Below, in pieces: positions 1-9,109 of a stretch of DNA of 13,039 nucleotides. The notes beneath the pieces are model-generated. The model did not search any database, had not been told where the DNA came from, and worked only from the letters and a program-made list of their open reading frames with translations. The position numbers were made by a program, and so were the translations under genes. The stretch's first letter is position 1; the number at the start of each line of letters is the position of its first letter. The stretch is from Aureobasidium sp. EXF-3400 (lineage: Eukaryota; Ascomycota; Dothideomycetes; Dothideales; Saccotheciaceae), in assembly GCA_024195585.1 (NCBI GenBank), contig SWBL01000658.1, forward strand, positions 1 through 13,039. Direction: 5' to 3'.

Positions 1-789
1 ACTAATTTTAATAGACTTCTTACGTAAGCATTATAAGAAGTCTATAACTAAGTATGCTACTTCTAATCTAGTCCTTACTACTACTATATAGACTAGCTAC
101 TTTACTCTTAATAAGTAGTAAGCTATTAATAGCTATACCCTAGTCTATACTACTACGCTCCTTCTTTATCTAACTTATTATAAGGCCTATATTAATTATA
201 GTAGCCTCTATTATAGTAAATACTAGCTATTACTACTATACGTACTCTATAGAATAGTAAGTATAAGAATAAGATTAAGGCTATATAAGTAGTACTATTA
301 TTAAAAGAGAAGGAGTTAAATAAGCTTACTTAATAGTAGGCTTCTTTAAGGTATATAAGCTTAGTTTATATAGCTAAGGAGTTCGTCTACTTTACTAAGA
401 GCCTTCTAGTGCTTATTAATAACGCTATTTAGTAGTAGCTTAAACTAAGTTAGTAACTTAACTACCTAAACCTCTCTTAAATAGCTATTAATATCCTCTT
501 AATTAATCTAATGTCTACTAAGTTAGAGAGAGTGTTTAGTAGCTATAGAAGGACTCTATTATAGGATTAAGTATCTCTCTCTACTACTAATCTTAGCTAT
601 ATTAAGTGTCTTAAGAGCTAGTAGAAGAATCTCTACTTTAAGAAGGTTTATCTACTATTTAATAAAGGAGAGAGAAATAAGAAGGAAGAATAGAAGGACT
701 AAGAAGGGTAGGGTAATTCCTTATAAGGATAGGGTCTTAGTGATAATAACGACGGAGTTAGCATTAGAATTATTCCACTAGATATTTAA
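1..789 (+). mobile_element. RIP-degraded hAT-type DNA transposon remnant
   Basis: This block is extremely rich in TA, CT and AG and almost free of CA and TG dinucleotides, while the DNA from about 790 on has ordinary composition. That pattern is what repeat-induced point mutation leaves (CpA to TpA on both strands). The + strand frame with codons starting at position 1 modulo 3 carries an hAT transposase tail riddled with TAG/TAA codons, many at places where tryptophan, arginine or glutamine is expected. The element continues beyond the left edge, so its 5' part and left terminal repeat are not seen. No clear terminal inverted repeat or target duplication could be identified at the right boundary. 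A non-functional fossil is the only reasonable reading; the exact hAT subfamily cannot be decided. Confidence 0.85.
361..789 (+). pseudogene. hAT transposase C-terminal (dimerisation) relic
   Basis: In one uninterrupted frame, apart from stops, the hAT family dimerisation motif order is recognisable. A stretch at about 427-450 has three consecutive stops where family members carry a double-tryptophan motif. It is followed by YLNLS (463-477) and the hallmark KLERVFS (523-543), then RRT (553-561) and IKCLKS (598-615). The family consensus around this point is a small-residue/E-RVFS block followed by RRT, and spacing agrees. The frame closes with TAA at 787-789, very near the composition boundary, so this is probably the true end of the old gene. 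More than ten in-frame stops make it dead. No intact reading frame exists here. Confidence 0.8.
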
Positions 790-1131
790 TATAGAATGGA
801 ATATTAGCTAGAAGTAGTGGCATGGTATGGCATGGAGCCGAAATTCCACCGGATTCTATGTAACATCCGCTCTGTATAAGGGATATACCAAACTCCCACC
901 GATATCGGAAATAAGCACAGCTTCTGAATCTTCGTTTGGTGCCCTATGATGAGACATTCCGACTGCCGATTTCCCCCACTTACCGCAAGGTCGAGATGGA
1001 GCATCTGCCCCGCGTCCATTGCTCGGGACTCATTGATAAGACGTAGCGTGCTTGGAGCAATGGACAGCAGTGAATCTTCGCCACGATCTCCTGCTCTACC
1101 ACTTGGCAGTACTGACTAATCATTGTCAATC
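790..1131 (+). promoter_or_regulatory. Upstream region of the cupin gene
   Basis: These 342 bases hold no convincing gene. They start right at the edge of the RIP-degraded element. Two symmetrical CGG/CCG motifs of the kind bound by Zn2Cys6 regulators are present: CGGAT at 850-854 with its inverse ATCCG at 865-869 (CGG-N14-CCG), and a perfect palindrome CCGATATCGG at 899-908. A short imperfect direct repeat of GGCATGG/GGTATGG lies at 818-836. That these act on the downstream cupin gene is inference. Confidence 0.35.
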
Positions 1132-1731
1132 ATGCCTTTCAAGCAAAGAGAACTGCTAGATAACGACCTTCCCAAGATCAATCGCCTTATAACCACCCAC
1201 GACGACAAAGGCAAAGCAGTCTTCGCTGCCGATCTACAAGACGAGCTGCCCTTCGAAGAGCTCCCAGACGGAGCCCGTTTCTGCCTTGGCTATGCGACGA
1301 ACTCAGTTCCCGCCGATCTCAATGATGAGAAAGATGTTCGCACCTACAAAGAATACCTTGACAACAAACCTGGAGTCATGATTCCCAATGGCACTGTTTG
1401 TCGCATCGTCGATATGCGTCCAGGCGCGACAAGTCCCATGCACAGAACCGTGAGCTTGGACTACGGCGTTGTACTAGAAGGCGAGGTTGTTCTGGTCTTG
1501 GATAGTGGTGAGGAAAAGCTTCTGCAAAGAGGTGATATCGCGGTGCAGAGGGGTACAAATCATGCTTGGAGAAACAATAGCGGCAAGGATTGGGCAAGGA
1601 TGCTATATGTTTTGCACGAGGCTGAGCCTATCTGTATCGGGGGGAAGGAGCTGGATGAGGACTATGGAGGTATTCCTGGAGTCAAGCCATCGAAGGATAC
1701 ACATGTACTTGGGTTTATGGCAGCAGCCTAG
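1132..1731 (+). CDS. Cupin domain protein (single-domain RmlC-like)
   Basis: This uninterrupted 199-aa protein starts at the ATG in context CAATCATGCC, which is repeated exactly at the start of the ALDH-like gene. An upstream TTG in frame is not a credible start. One cupin_2 barrel lies at residues ~90-165. Motif 1 is PMHRTVSLDYG followed by LEGE, with H104, D110 and E118 as likely metal-side residues; the usual second His of the HxH pair is Thr. Motif 2 is GDIAVQRGTNHAWRN, keeping G134 and H144 but without the canonical proline. This divergent motif set is, as far as I recall, shared by many fungal cupins next to metabolic clusters, where they act as isomerases, decarboxylases or dioxygenase-like enzymes. 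There is no signal peptide, so it is probably cytosolic. The substrate is unknown. It converges with the small unknown gene 91 bases downstream. Confidence 0.85.
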   Translation: MPFKQRELLDNDLPKINRLITTHDDKGKAVFAADLQDELPFEELPDGARFCLGYATNSVPADLNDEKDVRTYKEYLDNKPGVMIPNGTVCRIVDMRPGATSPMHRTVSLDYGVVLEGEVVLVLDSGEEKLLQRGDIAVQRGTNHAWRNNSGKDWARMLYVLHEAEPICIGGKELDEDYGGIPGVKPSKDTHVLGFMAAA

Positions 1732-1822
1732 CGACGAAGAGGTAGTAGAGCTCTAATTGGCGTCACCAGAACAAGTCATGGATACAACTGAGTATGCTAT
1801 ATCTAAGCTTGTACCCGCCTGT

Positions 1823-2244
1823 CTACCATTCACCACCAATGTCGTATCTGAATATCGTCTTGTTAACCCTTCCACCGCTAGCCCTCCAAGTAGTATTCAC
1901 ATTCTATACGATATCAATATGATATACCAAGGCTTCTCGATGGAATGACTCACTGCATTGAGGCGTACGCCGTTAAGTAAAGTCGCAATGAAGATCTGTT
2001 CTGCGATATTGGCGCCTCCAGGTCGGGTTGTCATGTCCAGATCGCGGTTGATAGGCTTTCTCGATGGAATATCTCGATATTGGGATGGCCAGTTAGCTGG
2101 ATTCGAAGAAGTATTGATGGCTCGTAAGTCAGGGCGAGAGTTTGGCGCCGGTGCTGGCTCGTCGGTAGTATTCTGATTTTGGCCATTGAGAGACAGAGTG
2201 ATTGCCTGGGGCAAGATGACGCGACTTGTAGTAGTTACAGACAT
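1823..2244 (-). CDS. Small hypothetical protein, 123 aa, one intron
   Basis: I do not recognise this protein. The - strand frame from ATG at 2242-2244 has fungal-looking codon choice. Two exons are proposed, 2244-1954 and 1903-1823, separated by a 50-base intron (1904-1953) with a strong GTGAGT donor and a TATAG acceptor. The join keeps phase 0 and gives 123 aa. Reading through the intron gives 115 aa ending in an unlikely tail. The N-terminal half is polar and rich in Asn, Thr and Pro (NGQNQNTTDE, PAPAPNSRP). The middle has TRPGGANIAEQIF, and the C-terminus NTTWRASGG...YDIGGEW. No membrane segment, signal peptide or known motif is evident. It is divergent from the ALDH-like gene and shares its promoter region. 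It may be a genuine lineage-restricted gene or a chance frame. Confidence 0.45.
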
Positions 2245-2608
2245 GCTTGCTTAGATCGCGATACTGGGCTTGGTGCGAGTGGCAATGTCTGAGATACTTT
2301 GTTAGATGGACAGGAATGAAGCAACTGAATCCCTCAAGCAACAGATCAGACAGTGTCGTATGGGGAGATGTGGGCAAGCATGGTGACCCGGCTCCTCCCC
2401 ACCACACCGGCATGCGCCCGGGGCTCCCCACCTCGTAGACCGCAACTCTTACCAGCATCGATCTTGTTTGATTGCTGTACGCGTTGTGTGTCGCGTTCAT
2501 CCTGTAGCCAGTTCGATACATCAGCTTAGACCCAAACCCCGGCCAATCCTGTACTTGAGATCTACGAGTTGCTCGACTGTTCCATGTAACTTTGCCACAC
2601 TGCCAATC
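2245..2608. promoter_or_regulatory. Divergent promoter with clustered CreA-type sites
   Basis: This is a 364-base gap between two divergent starts. A GC-rich island contains three matches to the carbon-catabolite repressor consensus SYGGRG in 35 bases: CCCCAC at 2397-2402 (reverse), CCGGGG at 2418-2423 and CCCCAC at 2426-2431 (reverse). The island contrasts with the AT-richer flanks. Overlapping open frames here look like chance. CreA/Cre1 binding is inferred from the consensus only. Confidence 0.4.
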
Positions 2609-4263
2609 ATGCCATCGACCACCATCGAATCAGCAGCAGTTGATGGAAGAGCAAGAACTCCTCGTTTCATCCAGCGTCAACTAGCCAATCTCCACAAAGC
2701 GATCACCGCAAACGCAAAGACAATCCAGGATGCTATCATAGCAGACACGAACATCCAATCCCGAGAAGCTCAACTCGAGATATACCTGACCGTTCGCGTC
2801 GTCAGAGATCTTTACGAAAGCTTTTCTGTTGAAGAAGCTTTGTCAAAAGAATATCGAGTCGCAAATGGAGAAGACTCGCGCAACAGGAATGATGCCTTCG
2901 GGATCATCTATCTGCGACCCCAGAGCCACAATCTTGTCTACTCCATCATTTCACCCTTGGCAAATGCGATAGTAGCTGGAAACTGTGTTGTCATTGAAGT
3001 AAGAAATCTCGATCCGTCTCCCGGCTGTGCTGACCATTTGCAGTCAAATAGGATTCATAAAGCTCTTTCATCGAAGACAGAAGAAATTATCCTCCAACAT
3101 CTGGACAGAGACACGATCACTTTTGTCGAAAGACTTCCCGAGCAGCTCCATGGAGGCGTTTTATTGATAGATCAGACAGGATGCGTCCCTCAAAATGTCT
3201 CGCATGGCATTCAAGCCCCAGAATCGTCAGCTCGCGCAGTGGCCTTGGTCGACCGTTCCAGCGATGTAGCATCTGCTGCGAGATCAATAGTGCACGCTCG
3301 TATTGCTTTTGGGGGTCAATCGCTCTATGCCCCCGATATCGCTCTAGTCAATGAGTTCGCTGTGGAGGAGTTCATCCAAGCGGCCAAGATTGCTCTCTCT
3401 GAATTCATCCAAGCTCTACAAGAGCAAAGTATCGCTGCTCTACCTGGTCCAGATGAAGACGTGGAAAGCGCACCGTCCGAAAAAGAATTTCGCGACTCAG
3501 GTGCTGATGTGGTTATGAGAGGCGGGATGGGAACCATCGCTGTCGTCGAGAAGAGGTATGAGGTCCATCGTTCACCTAAGCTCTGGTGCGACTGACCAGT
3601 TACATAGGGACTCGTCTCTGCTGCAGAAGAAGATTCACGGCGCTTGTCTCATTGTGCACCCAATCAGAAGTCTGGACGATGGTATAGACTTTGCAAATCT
3701 ACAGTAGGAAACCATTGGACACAAGTCAATCTGAATCTTTGACTGACTCGGGCTCCAGGAACAAGACTCTTCTCGCCTGCTATCATTTCGGTGCTCTTGA
3801 GGCTGCAAAGTACACCACCCAGTTCATCGACTCGTATGTGTCGTTTGTCAATCACATTCCAATCGAGTTGACAGGTGAGATCTTACACTGTTCGCCTAGA
3901 GAATCAATGAAATGACATTCAATAGTCGGACCCGCAGCCCCCATCGGCTTCCATCCGTCAGCTACTCATCGCTACCGACCCGAGATGTTCATTGTACCGA
4001 AGTCAGATTATGTTGCTAGAAATTCAGCATCAGATAGACTTGAGATGAGCTTCAAGGGTGAGGCCAGAGGTTGGTCGGAGGTTTACGAGAAGCAGATCAC
4101 CTCATCTGTAGCTCCAACAAGGCAGAAGGCTGGTAAGGTCGTGGGGTTTTTCGACCAAGGCCTCATTACTGGCTTTGTCGTGTTTTGGGTTCCCGTCCTT
4201 GCAGGTATTGTGGCAGGATCTGCTTATGGAGCTCGTGCTGGGATGAGAATGATGAGGTCTTGA
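2609..4263 (+). CDS. ALDH-fold protein lacking the catalytic cysteine
   Basis: There are five exons: 2609-2998, 3044-3555, 3608-3703, 3759-3874 and 3926-4263, with introns of 45, 52, 55 and 51 bases. The sum is 1452 bases, 483 aa, the usual class-3 ALDH size. Homology is clear in the N-terminal helices, SPLANAIVAGNCVVIE (~114-130), APDIALVNEF (~226-235), SLLQKKIHGA (exon 3, matching the usual SPLMxEEIFGP) and IDFAN. Aligned to class-3 ALDH, the general-base Glu seems kept (E190), but the catalytic Cys is Leu (GGQSLYAPD, L224). The Asn of PWN is His, the cofactor Lys of KPSE is Glu (E130), and the GST nucleotide loop is not recognisable. A hydrophobic C-terminal helix (GLITGFVVFWVPVLAG) suggests a membrane anchor. 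Intron 1 is a stop-free multiple of three, and intron 3 has an atypical GTAGGA donor. It is probably a non-catalytic or repurposed member. It converges on the dioxygenase gene. Confidence 0.85.
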
Positions 4264-4490
4264 TTATGGGTTCCCTGGATAGTTGTTCGGCGGCTGAACA
4301 CGTCGGTAGACTGGAAGCTGCAGTGTGAAATATCGAAGACATTCCACGATGTCTCACGTTTGAGTCTACAGATAAAGATTACCTCAGAGTATCGAGAACG
4401 AACACATAAGACGGAGAAAGCATCCGCTACTATTGTATTATCTGTCAGAACTGTTGCATGTAATGGATATCGAGCCTATGAAGGTGCCCA

Positions 4491-5432
4491 TCAAGTTGAG
4501 CTTATAAGATGACGTCTTTCCGTCTCCCAGGAGCCAAAGGAGAACTGTGAATTGCACATGTTGGTCTGTATGTGATCAGTCTTCGATATTGATATGTAGT
4601 CCAGCTTTGTACTCACCAGCTCCCAGTCCTCAGCCATAAGCTTGCCTCGGAAATCAACATCCTCCTCATCTCCAACTGCACCACTGACAAACATTGCACT
4701 CATAAAATGGTCGTCTGTCGCATGCGCTTCTCTATAATGAGGATGCTTCATCAATCTTGTCATTCCGCGGCGCAATTTCGGTCCGCTGTTGTTCGTAATC
4801 ACATCGGAGACAGCTTGTCTGAACTCAAGTGCCCAAGTTTCGGGTGGTGTTTCCATGGCGAAGTTGTCTCGGTATTTGATCATTGGTGCCCATTTGTTGC
4901 GGTAGAGATTGTGTACAGCGCCGCCAGAACCAACGATGAGGTAGCCCTCCTTCCGCAGGGGTCGCAAAGTAGCTCCAATCTTCATGTGGAAATGAGGATC
5001 GAATCGAGCATTCATGCTGACGATTGTAGTGGGCGGGCATCCATTGGGAAACATCCTGATCAGAATCAAGAAGGTATCGTGGATCCAGTCGAAGGCTGGA
5101 TCCTCTTTGACCTGAAATCCCTGCTCACTGAGCAATTTTACACATCGTTTCGCGGTTGGGATATCAGGGTTCAACTTGTAGTCCATGTATTTGGCAGGGT
5201 CGACATACGAGACAGGAGATTTGTTAGGAGACGGATTCGAGGCCACCATGATTTTGTCCTTCAGACAATCCCAATGGGCGCCCATGATGATGACGCCCCT
5301 GATATTATTAGCCAGGGCTTCGTCGCCGCATTTTTTCCAGTGGTCTGCTGAAGCACAATCCTCTCCTAGCATCATGGTAGAGCCGTGGGAGAAAAAGTGC
5401 ACCGGGGTCAGACGCTCGGTAAATCCTGCCAT
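4491..5432 (-). CDS. Class III extradiol ring-cleavage dioxygenase (LigB/DODA-like)
   Basis: Two exons, 5432-4617 and 4565-4491, flank a 51-base intron (4566-4616: GTGAGT donor, GACTGATC branch, ATACAG acceptor) and give 296 aa. The intron has no stop and is a multiple of three, so automatic calls may translate it. The start is the first in-frame ATG in a good context (CACCATGGC). DODA-type motifs appear in order: FFSHGS (H16), GAHWD (H53), WIHDTF (H118), GSGGAVHNL (H174) and HATDDHF (H242). By analogy with E. coli YgiD and plant DODA, H16, H53 and H242 should hold the metal and H174 assist catalysis. The family opens catecholic rings next to the diol with O2. The true substrate (DOPA-like or another catechol) cannot be read from sequence. 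No signal peptide, so probably cytosolic. It is transcribed divergently from the regulator gene. Confidence 0.9.
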   Translation of the reverse strand: MAGFTERLTPVHFFSHGSTMMLGEDCASADHWKKCGDEALANNIRGVIIMGAHWDCLKDKIMVASNPSPNKSPVSYVDPAKYMDYKLNPDIPTAKRCVKLLSEQGFQVKEDPAFDWIHDTFLILIRMFPNGCPPTTIVSMNARFDPHFHMKIGATLRPLRKEGYLIVGSGGAVHNLYRNKWAPMIKYRDNFAMETPPETWALEFRQAVSDVITNNSGPKLRRGMTRLMKHPHYREAHATDDHFMSAMFVSGAVGDEEDVDFRGKLMAEDWELVSTKLDYISISKTDHIQTNMCNSQFSFGSWETERRHLISST

Positions 5433-5759
5433 GGTGTTTGGAACACTGTAGAGTGGAGCAAGTCAGTAAATTAATGGTGAGTGTGACCAAAAGGTCTGAG
5501 AAATACGAAACAATCGACCGAGCAGAAAAGTAGAAGCCAAGGAGATGGAGGCAAAGGCTTCGTGCAGAATGCAGTGATGGGCGCGTAGGAGGTGGTGGCC
5601 GCGTCAGTTGGGGAAGGTGGTCGCGGTCTCGACTCGCCACTTGGACTTCCCCGCACCAACGGCTTCCGACTCTGCCCACATGTTATCCCGCGTGCGGCCA
5701 CATCTGCTTCTCTCGATATTCTGTTGCTAGACGTGTCAACGCATGCGCCTTTCGTCTGC
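5433..5759. promoter_or_regulatory. Shared divergent promoter of dioxygenase and regulator
   Basis: This 327-base gap lies between the dioxygenase start (-) and the regulator start (+). It holds GTGGAG at 5453-5458 and CCCCGC at 5649-5654, both SYGGRG-type hexamers, and an inverted CGG pair, CGGCTTCCG, at 5660-5668. Out-of-frame open frames crossing it are GC-rich chance frames. The arrangement would allow the regulator to control itself and the dioxygenase from one region; that is inference. Confidence 0.35.
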
Positions 5760-8700
5760 ATGGACGTGTCAACTGATGCTGTACTGTCTGCCGCCAGCGC
5801 TCGGACGGAGGCAGACACCTCGGGTGTAGTTCCACCACAACGGGATCAGTCTGACAACGAGGGGCAAGATCAAGATTCTCGAGACGCACCCTTTGCTTGT
5901 AACGTGTGTAAGCGTTCATACACAAGAGTCGACCATCTAGCGCGCCATCATCGCTCACGTAGGTCATCCTTCCTCTCGCCATCGAACGGCTAGCATGAGG
6001 ACCTTTGTCCCCACACACGACATGTCGTGAATCTCAATGCGAGACTGACTGATTCTAGATACGCAAGAGAAACCGTTCCCGTGTGAGATTTGCGGCAAAA
6101 CTTTCGCCAGAGCGTGAGCATATATTACTGTTTGATTCTTGGCTGACAATGGACTGACCAACCGAAGCGACCTTGTAAAAAGACATGCGGCATGTCATTC
6201 AGAAGCCGCCAGCAAGAAAAGGAAGAGAAGGTCATCGCTCAGTAGCAGGACCACTGTTGCTTGCACTGCTTGCGCCGCTGCCAAGATCAAATGTGAAAAC
6301 GACAAGCCTTGCCTTCGATGTCTCAAAAAGGGCATACCGTGTATCCCAGTTAACGATGAACTGCTGATTCCGGCAAGCACCGTGGACGTAGAAGGCGGTA
6401 TGTGCCTGTAACCTATCGTCATTAGGAGTTGCTCAGTTACTAAGGGATTACAGGCGAAACTGGACCTCTCTTTGGAGAACACACGCCCCCGTTGCCATCT
6501 GCAACGACTGAATCAGTCCTTCAATCTGATCACGATGCCCGGGAGAATACATTGCAACCCAGTCAGGTCTCACCACAATCGCCACAACAAAACTCACGCC
6601 CTGGTCCCTACTCTGGAATCGATAATCTCGGCACGCTCATCCATGACAACACCCAACATGCGCTTGTAAACTTACCCCCAGACGCTTTCATGGCAGAACT
6701 GCCTTCTGCTGGATTCCATCCTGATGAAAGCTTCATGCCTGAAGGGCTACACTTGGGAGACTTCCTGGCAGACATCATGATGTCAGTCTCACCAAGCCAA
6801 GTGGACCTGGGCCCAGTTAGAAATAATACCACAGATACTCTAATGCGTGACGTTTTCGATTTTGGGATTGAGAAAGACTTCGACCTGGATGCCATTGATT
6901 TTCAGCTGCTCAGTCAACCCTTCATTCCAGATTCACCAACACATCAACTGACCGCTGCCGATGGAAGCAACTGTCCTCCGTCTCGTGCAGAGTACAACAA
7001 TGGATCTGGAGTTGATCCCGTATCCGTCGAGGCATTTCAAAAGTCTCTGTGGCGTTGGACTCCCGGTCAGACAGATCAAGGCCATTGTGAGCAGATCAAC
7101 CTCTCCCTGCCCTACCACGTTGGTGCTCCAAGCTCGTATTCGTCCAGACCATGTACAGAAGCGCTCAATCAATTCGCACGTGACAAGATGCTGGCGATGG
7201 TACTTGATACCTGCGAGCGCGACGCTGTGCCGCGCATAGTCACCTCATTTCCTTCTGCTGAACTACTGGATCATCTCATGCAAGAATATCTATTCTTCCA
7301 TGATCAAGAACCCGACCCTTTCATACACGTTCCTACCTTCGAACCACAATCTATGCGCGCAGAGCTTGTGGCGTCGACCGTCTTCTTCGGCGCAGTCCGT
7401 AGCCCTGTATCGTTGATTCGGAAACTGGGCTTCGCGCTACAGGAGTCTGTCCGATTAGCTCTTCCCAAAGCAGTATGTGATTTGGTCATTCACAATCGCA
7501 GGTCGCTGATGTCTTTAGTTTGAGAGAGATAACAGCACGACACGAAGTCTGCAAGTACTCCAGGCAAATATTTTGGAGCTAAAGCTGGGCCTTTGGAGTG
7601 GCAACAGAAGAAAAATGGAGATCGCGGAAAGTCACGGCTTACCCCTTGTCACCGTAAGCCGTCAATGAATGACACTTGAACAACAACTTACTACATAACA
7701 GATGCTTCGTAGATCCGGCCGCTTCAAGCGCTTGAGACAACGTCCTGCAGCTCCGATGCCGGAAGATCCTCCGGATGTCCTTGACGTGAAATGGCGAGCA
7801 TGGGTCGAGGCGGAAAGTTTCAAGAGGTATGAGCCTCCCTTCCAACTTGCCTAAGTCTCACTGATTTGAATTGATAGGCTGGTTTATTTCGTTGCGGTCT
7901 ACGACGCCCATCTATCGATGTCGTTCCATGTGCCGCCCTTGATAAAGTACGGAGAAATGTCCCTGGACCTACCAGCTTCCATTGCGCTATGGAAAGCCAA
8001 GACTGCTGCAGCATGGAGAGACGAATTCCTAGCCCATGGATTTCCAGATGTTTCCGAAGCCCCCACTATGATCGCATGCGTACATACAGCTCATGACATG
8101 CTAGAAGCACAGAACCGCATTGACCTCCAATTTTCTGTCAATATAGCTTTGAGCATGTTTTGGAAAGTGATTTGGGACGCAAGACAACTACAAGCAGCCA
8201 CTAAACCTCATGCCGGACGACCAGTAACTGTCTCCTTGACGTCTGGCCATTGGCAGCACGAACTAAGCCAGACTCTACGGAACTTCTGCATGATCGTCGG
8301 AGAAGCGCAAGCTCTGTCACCCGGTGCAAGTATCTTGCACGAGTATTTGCATCTGAACATCTATGTGTCTTTCGATGAGCTCTCACTCTTTGCTGGCAAG
8401 GAGGGACATAGAGAAGCTCGTCGGGTGTACGCATCTCTCAAACAATGGGCGGACAGTCGGGACGCCCGGCAGGCACTTTGGCACGCTGGTCAAGTCGTGC
8501 GCGAAGCTACCACATTCGCTCCTGGTACGTTGTTCGGCTTCTACGCTGTCGCGTTATACCATGCTGGCCTGACTTTTTGGGCCTATGGTCTTCTTACCAA
8601 CGGAGTTCGTCACATACACAGACAATCAGTTGCGCCTGGCGCAAGCGCGAATCACCAAATACCATCCACCGACCCGAACGGCGTGATTTTCCTCGATGGT

Positions 8701-8964
8701 CTCGAGTCCGGGGATACACAGAAATTTGTGGCACTCAATCGAGCCACACCAGTCATCGAGCGTAGGGAGCCTGTCTTGGGGAATGCTATCACCGACAAAT
8801 TAGTGTATCTTGATGATCCAAGAGCGGTGATGGCGACCATCACAGCTGTGCTTCGAAACCACTTCCACAACCTGAAGATCCTGCCGACCCTCGTAGAGAA
8901 TCTCATTCACCTGATGGACGATCTGGGCAAGGTTGCTACTACTAGAATTCCGAAGAAGTCTTGA
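5760..8964 (+). CDS. C2H2 + Zn2Cys6 transcription factor, 949 aa
   Basis: Seven exons: 5760-5958, 6059-6113, 6168-6397, 6454-7472, 7519-7653, 7702-7826 and 7878-8964. Introns are 100, 54, 56, 46, 48 and 51 bases, and the 2850 coding bases stay in frame throughout. Two C2H2 fingers are joined by the classic TQEKPF linker: C47/C50/H63/H67 and C75/C78/H91/H95. Intron 1 splits the H67 codon. A basic nuclear-localisation run KKRKRR (101-106) leads into a fungal binuclear cluster C117-C120-C127-C133-C136-C143. A long acidic, Gln/Pro-rich linker (~145-400) may hold activation sequence. The fungal_trans middle homology region begins near residue 430 (FFHDQEPDPFIHVPTF) and continues through FERDNS, LGLWSGNRRK and RLVYFVAVYDAHLSM. 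Start ATG 5760 is the first in its frame, though its context is weak. Melanin regulators of the Cmr1/Pig1 type combine the same two finger classes, but orthology is not claimed. It is the likely cluster-specific activator. Confidence 0.92.
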
Positions 8965-9109
8965 GCCTTGAGTATAGGGGCTCACTCCGATAAAGATATT
9001 TTCCAGATCATCTTGCTCCAACTAGACTACAGGCCATTCACATTGTCGCAAAATCACATGAAGAGAGCATATTACTGTTATTCAAAGCGAGGCTGATTAC
9101 ATCATCTCC

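Noticed and set aside
2129..2521. - strand open frame of 130 codons
   Set aside because: Overlaps the unknown gene and the GC-rich divergent promoter in another frame; no family signal, and codon use is not coding-like.
3691..3915. Apparent frameshift in the ALDH-like gene near 3700 with an in-frame TAG at 3705
   Set aside because: A 55-base intron (3704-3758, GTAGGA donor, CTGAC branch, CCAG acceptor) restores the frame and gives a class-3-like FANLQNKTLLACY join, so no break is needed.
4707..5351. Long + strand open frame of 214 codons
   Set aside because: It is antisense to the dioxygenase, whose motifs are unmistakable; no family signal on the + strand.
4491..5432. Calling the dioxygenase a betalain/DOPA pathway enzyme
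   Set aside because: The motifs show the LigB/DODA fold only; substrate cannot be assigned, and no other pigment gene is present.
5760..8964. Naming the regulator as a melanin (Cmr1/Pig1) orthologue
   Set aside because: Shared domain order only; no melanin PKS or reductase is in the window.
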